From the NCBI RefSeq assembly GCF_918797505.1, contig NC_092794.1:2232001-2296000 (forward strand): 64,000 nt of DNA. Direction: 5' to 3'. The stretch's first letter is position 1, and every line of letters begins with the position of its first letter. The DNA is from Bemisia tabaci. Its lineage: Eukaryota > Arthropoda > Insecta > Hemiptera > Aleyrodidae. This document shows, piece after piece, positions 1-12,490 of this stretch. Both the position numbers and the translations under genes were made by a program. The notes beneath the pieces were generated by a model, which searched no databases, was not told where the DNA came from, and saw nothing but the letters and a program-made list of their open reading frames with translations.

Positions 1-1627
1 ATGTAAGTTGATTGTCGGGGCTGAATGTTTATACATGAACGCTTGAATAATTTTTGGAATTAGGACTCACGCTGATTGAGTCTGGCGGTTGCCCTTGACA
101 TCGAATCAGCGTAACACCTGATCATTGGAGGGTCAGCAACTCATATTGGTGGAATAACAAAAGTTCTCCTCAACTTTCTTTCGCCTTGTCGGGTGAAGAA
201 CACCGGTCATAAAACTGCAGATCTAAATAATTGAATTGAAATGAGCTTGTTCACTTCAATTTTGTATCGAGGTGAGTGGCATGTGTAAACGAAGCTTTGC
301 CATTCTGTGCTAAAAGCCACTCTTCGATGCGGATGGCGTTGATCGCATGAATCAATCTTAACGACACAGTCAGAACGTCATACCTTCAAATTTTCAAATA
401 ATCGCCTCATCAAAAAGGTGGTTTCACTAACGAGTCCGTTCGCTTGGGTCCTTTTTGAAAGGCTGTCCGTCATCGTATGAAATTGCGTGCAAAAACTTTG
501 GAAAAGCCTCATATTTACGAGCAACATTAAATGTAAACAAACGTTCATTTCTCACTTATACAGATTTTTAAATTCTTTGACGAATTCAACGTGTTCTACG
601 TAAAATTTTGATGAGAAAACACGCACTGCGGTGCTTCATTTCTGATCCTGTTCAGTAAGTCACTTAACATATGCGGCAAAATCACAGACATGCATTTCTG
701 TATCGCCGTGTCTCAAAATTGCCGTTCCTTTCCTTTTTCCTCTGGTCAAGAGAAATTTTGGTTCAGAACTGTTGCAGCATCTTTAGCGGGCAAAAGAATG
801 TCACAAAAGGTTGTATACGGTGACAATGATAGGTTATCAATCAATGACATTAAACAAGCCAAGTCTGCAACACGGAGATTATCTAAAGAGAGTGATAAAG
901 GCAAGTGCCTCTTTTCTCCACATTTTAAAGTATCCTCTAAGGGAGGCAATTTCAGTGAATTTCGATCGATTTATCTAGAATTTATAAATTTGCTTCCTTG
1001 AACAACCTTCACGCCACTCCCCCTGAAATTCGGTTGAAATGGAGGATGCCGTAGATCGAGAAATCATCGTTTCCCACACGAATGGATGTGACTGCAGTGT
1101 AACATTATCACTCAAAAATTATGCTTCACTAAAAGAAATGTTGGGCATTTTTGCAGACAAATTTCTCCAATTTTCCTCTGACTGCTCGCAAAAATTAGCG
1201 AAATTTTGGTCCGAAATTGCAAACTCTTATTTTTGGAGGAGGAAACCGAATTATTTCCATCAATTATATAATTTCAGAATGTAATTGAATTCCATAGGTA
1301 TTTTTGTTTTGTCTTTTGGTCTCAATTTCTTCTCGAATACGTAGTTCCTATGATCGGTTCAGTAGTGGCCATGTTTTTTTTTTTCGTCATCGCACTTCCC
1401 GTCGAAAAAATGCGAGAAGAGGCGGTTGGATTTAGGGGGGCTCAATAATTAGAGCTCAGGGTCATGAACTCTGCTGCGTTTGAAGATCCCGAAATAAATG
1501 AGACTTACGAAAGTGCACGACGATGATCCCTCGTTACAATGATGAATGTCGGGAGAAAGTTTTTGTCGCTCAGGCAGACGTATGGAAGCGCGTATTCGTG
1601 TACAAATTCAATCGAAAGAATCTCTTC
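1..1627. other. 3' flank, no recognised feature
   Basis: AT-rich. A fragment near 570-625 (GTGTTCTACGTAAAATTTTG) resembles the O family. Short open frames lack any recognisable protein. Confidence 0.5.
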
Positions 1628-1905
1628 CTGCCGTCATAGAAAAAACCGCCGTATGAGTCTTCAGACATTGCAAAACTTCAAACAACATGACGAATCACGA
1701 ACACTTGAAGAAATTTCTAGGTATTTCTCTTCCGAATTTTTCAGAGAATTTTATTTGTGATTTCAAAAGTGTGTCAAAAGAGTGTCTGAAAATATCGATA
1801 AAAAACATGCATAACTTTCTAAAAATAAATTTTTTTCTGAGAGAAAATTTGACAACATTCAAATGTTTATACGGCGTTTTTACTTTACCACGGGAGCCTT
1901 GGACA
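1628..1905. mobile_element. E-family MITE (diverged)
   Basis: Arms CTGCCGTC...CGCCGTATGAG and TATACGGCGTTTTTAC are inverted. The E-family consensus arm is CTGCCGTGCTAAGGAAGAAC followed by GCCGTATGAAC. Confidence 0.55.
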
Positions 1906-2640
1906 TACGCCCCGCGCGTTGTAACTTAAAGAGTTTGCTTTTACGTATCAAAGTTCATGTCGATGGTCAATTGAAAAATGTGCATTTCCACCCGGAAGTT
2001 TACAAAGTCCAATTATATTCTACTTAGTATCAAATAAAACTGACCCGAACGATCTTTTTAAAATGTTCTTGGATCAGTATCTGACGGACAAGCGTTTATT
2101 TAAAGTACATTGAGGGTTGGTTTCCATTCAAGAATATAAAAAAGAGAGTAGAGATAGTCGACGTTCGAATCGATGACACGCACCTTTCGACTTCAGTCAT
2201 CCATGTCATCCATTAGGGTTTGGTTTACTAAGCCGAATATTACAATGCACTAAACACGATTACGATCTCCTCAGTTGAACTTAGGTTCTGAAAACTGAAG
2301 TTCCTTTAACAATATCTGAACCATTTTTTAATAAATCACTCGATACTTTGATTTCTCTGACTCTGATGCCGTCAAAAGTTTGATGTATGACCTAGATTGT
2401 TTTTCGCTACGCAATGCGCTAAAAGCAGCGCCGGTCGCTTTACCGAGGGGCCGACAGTTCATCTAGGATCTCAGCTATGACGTTCATAGAGGGTTAATCT
2501 TTGTTTCAGTAACAGCTGTTTCATTTGCATGAGCACTCTTGAATCCGCCGAAAGAATAGCGTCGCGTCTGTGCCAACCGCACCAAACCGAAAGCACGTGA
2601 GTTTGCAATCAAAGTTGAGTTCAGAGAAGCCACAAACCAA

Positions 2641-2870
2641 TACTGCCGTGCTAGGGAAGAACGCCGTATGAATATTCGAGCGTTCCCAAATTTACTTTGA
2701 TAAAATGTTTATTTTTGAGGAAAGTTATGAATAATTTTCCTTTAAATTTTCAGAGCCTTTAGGTGAAATTACGAACAAAATTGTCTGAGAAATTGGGAGG
2801 AAAATATTTATAATTTCACCGGAATTTTTGCGTTTTATGGAAGGACATTTGACAACGCCTGAAGGTTAAT
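2641..2870. mobile_element. E-family MITE, right end truncated
   Basis: Left arm TACTGCCGTGCTAGGGAAG is clear; the right arm stops at GCCTGAAGGTTAATAGG without the terminal GGCAG. Confidence 0.65.
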
Positions 2871-3112
2871 AGGTGTTTGCTTGGCTGGGCAGAATAGTGC
2901 GCTGGTATCCCTTGACTCAATTTACCACTAATGACTTTCCTTTTTTTTCTTAATTCTTTCGCGCAACAGACACAGCTCCATAAAAGCAATTGTTAATGGT
3001 AAGTTAGCGGGACTTAGTGCTTTTACCCCACGACGCTCCCAATGCATAGATTGATTGAGCAACTGTAAAGGAAAAAAACTGTCCGTCGCGATGATCATGG
3101 TTCTAGAGATCA

Positions 3113-3113
<1 letters not shown>

Positions 3114-3157
<44 letters not shown>
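3114..3157. repeat. 44-A homopolymer
   Basis: Uninterrupted run of A; could be a retroposon tail, but no head is recognised upstream. Confidence 0.9.
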
Positions 3158-3160
<3 letters not shown>

Positions 3161-3339
3161 ATATTGCTTTTCTTACGTTTAAGTCTAGGGGAGACTCACA
3201 ATATTTTCCAAATGTCGGTAACTTGTGCGAGCTGAATTTTTTAGTGTTATGGGAAAATAAACTCCGGTAAAAATATAATGCATTCAAACCTCGTTGAAAA
3301 ATCTAAAATTTATCAAGAAGCGTGGACTCGCAATTATCC

Positions 3340-3650
3340 GCTCTTTGCTGCGAATGTGAGGTCTCTCAGATTCGGCGGAAAAGTTCAAAAACGGGGTCGG
3401 ATTACGTCTTTCTTATCTTCTGCTTTGTTGCCCACGTGGCCCTTGAAGCACCACTACAAATGAGGCACACGGAACCAGCAAAATGTGAGAATAGATCAAG
3501 GGAAAGGACACGCTTTGATGACGGCGCAGAGATACAACTATTCGTGCTTGATGGATGTCCGCGTTGTATCTGCAAAATTGAAGGCGCTATGGTGCTTGGC
3601 TCGCAATGCTCCGCTCTCTGCTGCCAAGGAGCCTTTGTTTAGTACAAGGT
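3340..3650 (+). repeat. M repeat, single copy with open frame
   Basis: About 65% or more similar by eye to the units at 45.2-45.9 kb (GGCGCAGAGATACAACTATT is identical). Its frame reads DGAEIQLFVLDGCPRC...IEGAM...SQCSALCCQ. No known domain recognised. Confidence 0.6.
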
Positions 3651-5190
3651 GGTTTGAATGGACCGACGACGTTGGAGACGCGGATTCTCACTTTTGAACT
3701 GTACAGGTGTCGAAGGCAAATAGTCAAATCAGACATTTTGTCAAATGCCTAGGCAAAAAGTCAAATATTCACACTTAGATTGAGATATTGTTTTTTCACC
3801 CTAATTTTATACAAAATAATTCGTTGCTCCTGTGAAAAGAAATTCTCTGTAAAAATATGCAGCATACAATAGTATTTTAAACTATTATAAGATCCTGAAT
3901 ACACATTTCTCACGAAATTCTCAGGACGTCTTAAAACTTAGAATTTTCAAAATTTTAACATTTAAATGCATTTAAAGGCATGTAAAAAAGAAGGAACAAA
4001 GGAGAGTTCGCGAATGTGAGAATTTATTCTTCCCAAAATATTGAAAACCATTGAACTCCCCGCCATAAATTTACAAAATTCCGTAAACTGTCAAAATTTG
4101 ACTACCGGCCTAGGCATTTGATAAAATGCCTGATTTGACCAAGCCTTCGACATGTTTGATGATTCCACAGTGTTTTGCAGAGAATTAAATGTGGAAAAGA
4201 GGTTTAAATAAGTTATGTGTTCCCGAGTCTATATTCTAATCCTTAACATACTTTCGTATCTTTGACGCCTGACGAATGAAATTGAAAGTATTAAACAACA
4301 ACGCAGGAGATCTTTTTTAGGTTATTCGTCACCGAGGGAACTTTCAGTGGAAAATAGGAACATGGAACATGTGTTCGCGCACCCCTCTCCAGTGATTTTT
4401 CAAGGGTGCCTTTACATTTTCCGATTTTCGAGAAGTTCTGAACGTGGCGACTCACAGTGGATTCAGTCGAATTCATTGTGAAAATAAGGCGTTTGCTTTC
4501 AACTCCTAATAACAGCCAATCACCGGATTCAGCGCCAACCTGGTAATTATCCTGTCAGTTCCCTCCTCGTATGTTGTCATAATTAATTGTTCTCATGAGG
4601 TGGAGCGATCCTCCCTGTGGCTTTAACACTTATGATTAGTCGTCACAGTCTCTCCAAATAAAAGCTCGTTCAAAATGGAAAGTCGAGAAAATTGGCATCG
4701 TCTCAGGGGACAACGAGTTCATTACATTCATGATAACGAAAGGTATAATCCTGTACAAGGACTTTTTTAGTAAACATTTTGTAAACATTTAAACAACTTT
4801 AAAAAAAAAAAAAAAAGATACCGTTGCGATTAGTGCATGCGACGTTGCAGTTTTTGAGAGAAACTTGTTGACCGGCATTTAACTACGGAAGTCGCATGCA
4901 TATGTGTGCCGCACGTAAAACTTAAGGTCATGAACCATTGAAGCCGTGTCCATTAGAACCGCGGTATAGTCTTCAAAGGACTGGAATATAGGATTGTAAA
5001 GCGTCAATAGAAAGTAAGCCGTCCATACCACCGTATTATCGAAGAAAAAAGTATATCATCCAAATTGTCGAAATCGAGTTTCCCTTATCAGAACTAAAAA
5101 AGTCTAATTTATAATTACATAAATTCACTAATTCAACTAAATCAGGAAAATGTTTATTTGTAAAAAAAAAGAGTGCATAGGGACTTATAA
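3651..5190. other. No recognised gene
   Basis: AT-rich non-coding DNA with a short inverted word pair (CAAATGCCTAGGCAAAAAG / CCTAGGCATTTGATAAAAT at 3742 and 4108) that suggests a diverged MITE. Confidence 0.45.
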
Positions 5191-5197
5191 CCACTTA

Positions 5198-5283
5198 TGT
5201 GCATAGGGAAACTAATGGCACATACGTTGTTTTGAAACCGGACCAGACTTTATAGTTCCGAATTGCAAAATGCAGTTCAATTT
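5198..5283. mobile_element. G-family MITE, half copy
   Basis: Carries GGGAAACTAATGGCACATAC and ends CAAAATGCAGTTCAA; the left arm is missing. Confidence 0.65.
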
Positions 5284-5504
5284 TACGAAGAACGTACGCT
5301 TTTTTTTCTCAATACAATTTTACATTCAGACGATGCTGCATTCATTTCCTCAAAACTTATTTTTTGCATTGGTTGATCTCTTCGGTAACACTGCAGAGTT
5401 GTTTCTAAAGTGTTAAAAGTGCCCCGAAAATGCGCGGAGTCGTTCCTTCTCGACGCGGGATGTCTGCGGTGACTTTAACGCCCGGTTATGACAACGGGCC
5501 AGAA

Positions 5505-6050
5505 GACAAGGCACGAACTCAAGGATTCTGATAGATCGCTCCTCATCGAAATTTCGAGTAAATCACGATTAGTACGACAAAAATTAATAAAAGTAACTCC
5601 AAATCAAGATAATAACGTTTTTAGATCCATAAATTCTACCTCGCCATTCAAAAATAATAAATAAAAAAAAAAAAATAATAATAATCTACTTGAATTAAAT
5701 CGCACACTAAATGTTACCGTGGCAGTCTTTGCGGTTTGAAAATATGACAACGTCAATTTCGGCGCTTCGACTCGGCCATGTTATGATTACACTTTGAACA
5801 ACATAGGACAGGAAAAAGACATTGCTTGATTGAGAAGCCTGTCAAACCCTGATTTTGCTTCCCTTGTTGGCGGGAAATTCAAATTTGCTGACCAATGTTA
5901 CCATCGTATCATTCATCATTATGTGTTTCATTTTGAAAACGTTATATCATTGTTTGATAATTGCAGGCACTTTTAATGCACTAATAGACGTAAATTTTTA
6001 AAGAGGAATCGTGCTTAGATCCGTACCTTGTCCAGTGGTAGATTGTGAGA
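5505..6050. mobile_element. O-family diverged copy
   Basis: Contains ACGATTAGTACGACAAAAAT, TGACAACGTCAATTTCGGCG and ends CCGTACCTTGTCCAGTGGTA, as in O. Confidence 0.6.
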
Positions 6051-6107
6051 GAGGCTTTTACTGCCACCAAGCGGAAGTTAGCGGCCGTGGGCAACATGCT
6101 CAGCATT

Positions 6108-6300
6108 CTGCCGTGCTAAGGAAGAACAACGTATGAGCCTCCAGACGATGCCAAATCTCCTTGGACAAATCACGAATTTTTGGAGGTATTTTTCCCAGGA
6201 TTTTTCAGAGAAATTTGTTCGTAATTTGATCTTATGAGCCTAAGATTTTCGAGAGAAAATATGTTCAACTTTCTCCAAGAGTAAATATTTTCCGGGTTTG
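6108..6300. mobile_element. E-family MITE, right part missing
   Basis: Left arm CTGCCGTGCTAAGGAAGAAC is present; the inner sequence follows the family to about 6300, then homology ends. Confidence 0.6.
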
Positions 6301-7274
6301 TTAACTAATTTTCGGCATCACTGTGCATGATGCTGGCAGGAAGAGGAGACTGGAGCTCCTTTTTTACTTTCGTTTCAGCAACGCCTGGTGCCGGTCTGGA
6401 CATCAAGGTCGACGCCCGTTCACAGTCACACTCACTTGGACCAGCACTCACACATACGCACAGACTCATGCTCACTTTCTCCGTGAGCTCAGTCTTCCTT
6501 CGTCCGTAGCGCATCGACAATCGGAATCGTATTATTTAATAACTCCATCATAGGTTCATCCGATGCGGTCATCTTGCACGCTCTGTTGCCGCATTGTTGT
6601 TGTGTTCTGCCACCAAGATCTCAGTGAATTGACTCTGGCATATGTAAGGAGAAAATATGCTACGATTCTCGTAAAACGTGGCAATGTCTTTTTCCAGTGT
6701 CTCAGTTGGGTGCTCCTTGCGCACTGGGCCTAATAATTCGTAAGAGAGTGTATTCGTTTTGCACCCATTTTATAACCTTCCCCTTTTAAAACGACACAAT
6801 CCTTTACAGCGCCTCTGGATGCACCCGAGTGTCCATTTGCGGATCCAGCAAATTTGCAACATTGTTTTACCTTCATTTAAACTCGTGGAGATGTACCGAT
6901 TCTCGGAGGAGATAGGTGTACAACAAGAATCAATTAATCAACACGGGTTTTAATTGAGGAAAACTATTGTTGCCAAATTTTTAGATCGTCTCTGCGAGTG
7001 TCACCCTCATAATTTAGAGGAATTTGAGTATTCAGTTCGGACAGTCTTCTGATTCCCTTTTTTCTGGTTTAGCCAGATCTGCACACATTGTGCACTCAGA
7101 CACACCGAGTATCTCTCAGAAGGGGGAAATTTTAGTGTGTCTGGTTCATTAGTTTGCATAACGTGAAATGAGTCCATTGCGCGCAAACGGAGACACAACC
7201 AAATAAGTACATTTTCTCGTGGTAAAATCATACGAGTTTCAAGTTACAGGAACAACCAAAAAATCTTAAATGGC
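6301..7274. other. No recognised gene
   Basis: Short open frames on both strands, none with recognisable features. Confidence 0.45.
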
Positions 7275-7545
7275 CCACGACAAGCAGAAAATAACAAAGC
7301 CACATCGAATATTACCTAATTTAATCGGGCAATTCAATTTTTTACATGAAAATGGTTGTGCGGATTCCTTTAAAAATTTTAAGGAATTTGCTTCGCATTA
7401 TGCAGAAAATTGACTGAAATTTGCAAAAAAAAAAAATCTTCATCGTCGTTTTCATGTGCAAAATTAAATTGCCTGATTAAATTTGGCAATAGTTGAAGTG
7501 GCTTGGTTTTTTTTCTGCTTGGCGTGGTCTATTTCAGTTTTTTCG
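7275..7545. mobile_element. A-family MITE
   Basis: AGCAGAAAATAACAAAGCCA and GTGGCTTGGTTTTTTTTCTG are inverted around an AT-rich core with a TTTTTACATGAAAATGG word. Confidence 0.7.
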
Positions 7546-8585
7546 GTTGATCCTTTAACTTGAAAATCGTATGATTTTACCATGAGAGAATGTTTTTTTT
7601 GCCGTGTCTTCGCTTTCGCGCAAAGGAACTAATCCACTAAGTGCAAACTAATGGACCAGACACGCTGAAATGTCCCCTTCTGCGACAAGGCTCGTTTGAT
7701 CCAAAATTAAATGAAAAAACCTATCACCACCGATTTTCCTCCGGAGCCTTAAAATAGAATGTGAACACGTTAATTTAAGCCCGAAAACATCGATCAGGCT
7801 CCCGGAAAATAAAATCGATTCGAAGATTTTCAGCCGTGATGTGGCTGAAAATTGGTGATTTCGGAGCAGATATCCCAATTAGCATGATGAACCAATAAGG
7901 TATTTGATGTATCAGAGTCGAAGGTGGGTACGAAGAAGTTTTTAAGCCCCCTCCCCTCTAAAGAGACACTCCGGCCCTCCCCCTCCCCACCAACAAAAAA
8001 GCCGCACTTCGGGTCCGCCTTGGTGTGGAAAGGAGAGTAGGGGTCTAGGGAGAGAGAGGGTTTGGAGAAAGGGGACAGGAGCCCCCTAAAATATAAGTCC
8101 TCGTATCTGTCCCCCATGTTGAATACCTGACCCTACCCGGAGGCATGCTTATCGATTCCAGCGCATTTGCAAGGGTTTTTTGTGGGAGGAGGGGGGGGCG
8201 TAAAAACCTCTTCGCGCCCTCCCGTGACTTTGAAACATCAGAGACTACATTGCCTCATTTTGCTAATGGTATATATGCTCCAAAACCATTGGATCATGGG
8301 TGTGAATGCGCCCGAATCGATGAACATTGAACATGCCTTCGGGTCCACACAGCTACAAAGTTAGCTTCCTTCGCAATTGAAAAAATTTAAAAAATGAGTG
8401 AACAAAAAATAAGAAAATTCCCACGATCCTTCGATCCCAGGATTGCCGGCTCGCAGTGTGAACACCAATAGGCCACGAGGATATCGATCTCATGACGTCG
8501 AGCTCGAAGGATCGAAACTTTAAGCCTGGATGAATTCCTAACCGTGGTAAAAACGTTTTTCAAGAATAAATTCAACCTCTCCGAT
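7546..8585. other. No recognised gene; weak SINE-like segment
   Basis: Minus strand 8482-8410 has TGGCCTATTGG (A-box-like) and GATCGAAGG (weak B-box-like). Too weak for an RNA gene call. Confidence 0.35.
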
Positions 8586-8589
8586 CGTG

Positions 8590-8990
8590 GAAGAAAAATA
8601 ATTTTATTGGGTTAAATTGCGCGCCAAACTTCACTTGACGCAAACTTACAATCAGTAATATGAAAATATGATAACTTCAATCTTGACACTCAGCTCCAGC
8701 TGTACATACACATTGATAAACACAGTGTGGGAAATGAACAATGCTCGATTGACTAGTTTGCTAAAGCCGTTGTAGTGCGCAATTTGACTCAAGTATGATT
8801 TTGTTTTTCTTATGACCGGCTATTCAAAGTTCCCGTAACTAATGTACAGTAAAGACGATACAATTTTGGCTAGAAGTTGATCTTAGTAGTTTTTGTTGCG
8901 CAAATCGTGTTCTTCTTGAAATTTCGGTGAAGACTCATGTATCAGAGGGCTTGAATTCGTGCCATGTTTAATGGTCTATTCAATCTAAAC
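8590..8990. mobile_element. O-family diverged copy
   Basis: Inner CGTGTTCTTCTTGAAATTTC and ACTCATGTATCAGAG match O; the right end is blurred. Confidence 0.6.
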
Positions 8991-9149
8991 AAGCGAACAT
9001 AGAAAACTTTTCTGACTTTTCTCAGAAAAAATGTCTTATCGGGAGAAACGAGGCAAACTTTGGACTGCTCATACGGCGTCGAAACACAACATGGGCCTCT
9101 TAAGCCCCATTGTTCGATGCGGCAATTATCCTAAGGCGAGTTCCAATAA

Positions 9150-9320
9150 TCGCGCCGAACACGGTGCGGTCGGCGTCGACTCATATCAACGCCTGCAAGA
9201 CTGCAGGAATACTTCATGCATTGCGCCAAACAGCGCGATCGGCGTCACACGCATATTAGCGCCTACAGGACTGCATGAATACTTCTGGCATTGCACCAAA
9301 CGCAATGCGAGAGTTATTTG
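9150..9320 (-). repeat. Stand-alone copy of the hAT-internal tandem block
   Basis: Reverse complement of the GCAATGCGTGAAGTATTCAT unit found inside the two hAT elements, present at least twice here (around 9183-9223 and 9258-9295). The 161-codon open frame at 9031-9516 runs across it, so that frame is probably not a gene. Confidence 0.65.
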
Positions 9321-9839
9321 CGGTAAGTATTTGACTACAGGTATAGGCACATTGCCGCTAGCTGGATTGAAGGTGCATGCACACTGTGAAGATGACTTGA
9401 CACTCGACCGCACTCCCTTCCCTGGCTTGCGCGACGCTAAAATCGCCGCAAAACTAGGTCCACGCGTCATTTCCTTTAACGGCCCCTGCCCGGTTTCTAC
9501 CCCAACCATAGTGTAAAAATGTATCTTAAGTGCAACGATTCAGAAACTCGGACGATGTTCAAACGATGCAGCGATTCTGGAACTTGAATTGCGTAAAATT
9601 AATTTTGGTTTAATAAAAAGAAAACAGAGAAAAAACAAAAATATCGCGTCGAAATTTGTTGTGCTTTTATTTTAAATCATTCCGGAAATATCTAGGAAAC
9701 TTCTACAAAAAACTGCGTGTAGCTCTTTAGAACCGGTGTCCAAAAATAAGACAGTCTGGCTAGTATCCTCACGTATTAATAATTATTAACACAATAATTA
9801 TAGATATTCCAAATATTAAACAAAATATCATTAGGTTTA

Positions 9840-9845
<6 letters not shown>

Positions 9846-9888
<43 letters not shown>
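9846..9888. repeat. 43-A homopolymer
   Basis: Uninterrupted A run followed by ACTCAT-like sequence as at 3157; no SINE head recognised. Confidence 0.9.
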
Positions 9889-9891
<3 letters not shown>

Positions 9892-9959
9892 ATCTTTCTC
9901 CTTTGCAACGGGGAAAGATGCATTTCCTTCAAATTTTCGAAGGAATATACGCACAAACG

Positions 9960-10040
9960 ATCTCGTGTAAAAAAATAAATTGCTCAGTTAAATCTGGGAA
10001 TAGCTAATCTGGCTTGATTCCTTTCTACGGAACGCAGTCT
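9960..10040. mobile_element. A-family MITE, right-arm fragment
   Basis: AATTGCTCAGTTAAATCTGG followed by GGCTTGATTCCTTTCTACGG. Confidence 0.5.
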
Positions 10041-10329
10041 TCTGTAGGATGATATGTTGATAACTCCTAAATCAAGGCTTCCACAGGAGGGGAGTTGTCT
10101 CAAACGTGATTATGAATACGGCCGTTACTTTTTCGCGAGCGCTTTTTTGTCGCCGCGCTGCGCTGTGCTTGGCAACATGCCTAGCACCTACTACTTGAAT
10201 TCTGCACTTGGTGTCGGGTCTGTCGGGTCTTCATCTTGTCTTCTGGTTGCGCAACGAGGAGTCACTTGATGTAATCCTACCGCGCCATTGGCATTTTCGG
10301 GGCTCAATTTTATTGCCACGTCGGGACGC

Positions 10330-10350
10330 GCCCCCCCCCCCCCCCCCCCG
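10330..10350. repeat. Poly-C run
   Basis: About 20 C in a row; a similar run lies at 30150-30170. Confidence 0.85.
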
Positions 10351-11120
10351 CCCGCTTCTCATTTACTTTCTTCATTTAAGGATATCATTTACATGAATTT
10401 GCCCAGACACATCCCAACTGAATTTCAAGTTGCCTTCCGTCCTCTCGTCTTTATTTTTTACAGAAAACTAGGCAACATGACGTACATTTTTGTTAGGTAA
10501 TGAAGAATATAAAAAAAAATGTCAAATCATAACGTTGCCTAGTTTGCAGATAAATAAAAAATAAAACATGAGGTGAAATTAGGCAACTCTGATGTATGAT
10601 TAAGTCTGGCCATTGGATATATATCATATATTTAGACGGATTTGAGCAGAATCAGGTCAATGTCATTTAACTATGCGTAATTTCTTAATTTTTAAAGGGG
10701 GAATTAAACAATCTAACGCCCCGAAACTTTCTCCGAATCTCTCTTAGATCTTGGGGAATATAAATGTAAACTTCCGAGTTAGAATGTTGATAACTTTTCT
10801 GCTCTATGATGAATAAAAAATGAAGCAAGATCTGGCAACGTCTGATATACAGAGTAACGCTGATTCTACTTATAATATACGTCCATTTGAAAGCTATTAT
10901 TCAGATGAATTTGACCAGTATAAGAGTAATTACGTATCTGGTTGCCTAATTTACTTTCATATTCAGTGGCGATTCTGAAAAAAAGTTTAACTTTGCTTCC
11001 TTTAATGAATGTAATAAAATCGAAATTATATCAATCACCAATCGATTCTCAGTAAAACCTGCTGCCTAACCTAAAATCGGCCTCTTAGAATGGAGTTAAA
11101 TGAATAAAAAGCGGTGCTGC
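10351..11120. other. No recognised gene
   Basis: AT-rich, no repeats identified. Confidence 0.45.
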
Positions 11121-11285
11121 CAGCCTGGGGCGAGGTTAATGATCGATTGTCGATATTTCCCCATTTGAAGCTATAGTAAAAGATCGATTATTAAGGTGTT
11201 TGCTGCAAACACCCTCTTTATCGATCTTTTCCATCGGTTTAATAGACAGATCAATCGATGTATCGCAAAGCACGCCACGCCACTG
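11121..11285. mobile_element. J-family short element
   Basis: Contains ATGATCGATTGTCGATATTT, TTAAGGTGTTTGCTGCAAAC and CGCAAAGCACGCCACGCCAC. The family ends resemble CAGTGGCG...CGCCACTG. Confidence 0.75.
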
Positions 11286-11682
11286 CTGTCAACTGACGAA
11301 GATCGCTCGTCTTGTTTGTTTTAAAGGTGTTCAATACATTTAAATGATATTTAAATTGAGTTTAACAGCATTGAGTCGATCAACACTGGTTTCAACAAAG
11401 CGCGGTGCACTTTTTTCCACCCTCTCCTTGTGCCAGGAGAAAAAAGGTGAGAGAAACTTACCCAGCCTTCAGCAACTCGCTCCAGCTTTCCGAGCGTCAA
11501 CAAATACTGCAGAAAAGAACGAGACTGATCATACAAACCACACTGCGGTGTTCCGTTCCAAGAACTTGGCTCATCCTATATCTAACACAATTTTCCTCTA
11601 ATTTGGTTGAAAGCGTAATGTTTCAGAAATATTTTGGGTTGTAAGAACGAAATAGCTCGACCATTATCGTTTCTCCGCAAAC

Positions 11683-11955
11683 TGCGGACTGATTATTGAA
11701 ATTGATGGACAAAGCTATAGACACAGAAGACATAGGGAGTATGGAGCGATCCTATCGGTTGAGATGGGTGGTTCCTGTAGACAAAGGGTGAAAATGATAG
11801 ACCAATAGTCGGGTCTCTTGTGGGTTGCCGTTAGTTAGTCTATTACCTACCTCCTTTGTCTATTAAAACCACCCGCTTCCACGAATAGGATCTCTCCATA
11901 TCTCTTATGTCTTCTTTGTCTAGGGCTTTCTCTATCAATTTCAATAATCTGCCTA
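11683..11955. mobile_element. H-family MITE
   Basis: Arms GCGGACTGATTATTGAAATT and ATTTCAATAATCTGCC, with inverted GGAGCGATCCTAT / ATAGGATCTCTCC inside. The arms pair over about 100 bp. Confidence 0.85.
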
Positions 11956-12002
11956 CTGGAAAGCATGGGGTTACATGGACAATAAGGCTCAACTCCTTAG
12001 GC

Positions 12003-12274
12003 AGTTGGACTGCCTTTAGCAGAAAGGAAGCAAGTCACATCAGCTATTAATTGCCGAATTTCATTGGACAATTTATTTTTTTACAAGAGAACGTCTGTGC
12101 GGATTTCTTCGATAATTTTAATGAATTTTTTTTTGTAACATGCGGAAAATTTACTGAAATTTGCACAAAGACCCGCACAGCTGTTATCATGTAAAAAATA
12201 AATTACACAATTAAATTTGACAACAGCTGATGTGATGTGACTTGGTTCTTTTCTGCTTAACGCGGTCCAGTTAT
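12003..12274. mobile_element. A-family MITE
   Basis: AGTTGGACTGCCTTTAGCAG and TCTGCTTAACGCGGTCCAGT; nearly complete. Confidence 0.75.
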
Positions 12275-12330
12275 GCTACACGGAGGAGCGACTATGTGGA
12301 GCACTGTACCATCTAACTGAACATATTGTC

Positions 12331-12490
12331 CAGTGGCGCGGCGTGCTTTGCGATATATCGATTGATCTGCCATTTTATGCTATGGAAAAATATCGATATA
12401 CAGTGTGTTCGCAACGAACACCTTAATAATCGATTCTTCTGCATACCTTCAAATAGGGAAATATCGTAATCGATCATTCACGCCACGAAC
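12331..12490. mobile_element. J-family short element, reverse orientation
   Basis: Starts CAGTGGCGCGGCGTGCTTTG and ends in ATCATTCACGCCACG. Confidence 0.75.

Noticed and set aside
8410..8482. Possible tRNA on the minus strand
   Set aside because: Only A-box- and weak B-box-like words; no cloverleaf could be supported.
9031..9516. 161-codon open frame on the plus strand
   Set aside because: It crosses the tandem block also found inside the two hAT elements, and the opposite strand is open too. No protein features.
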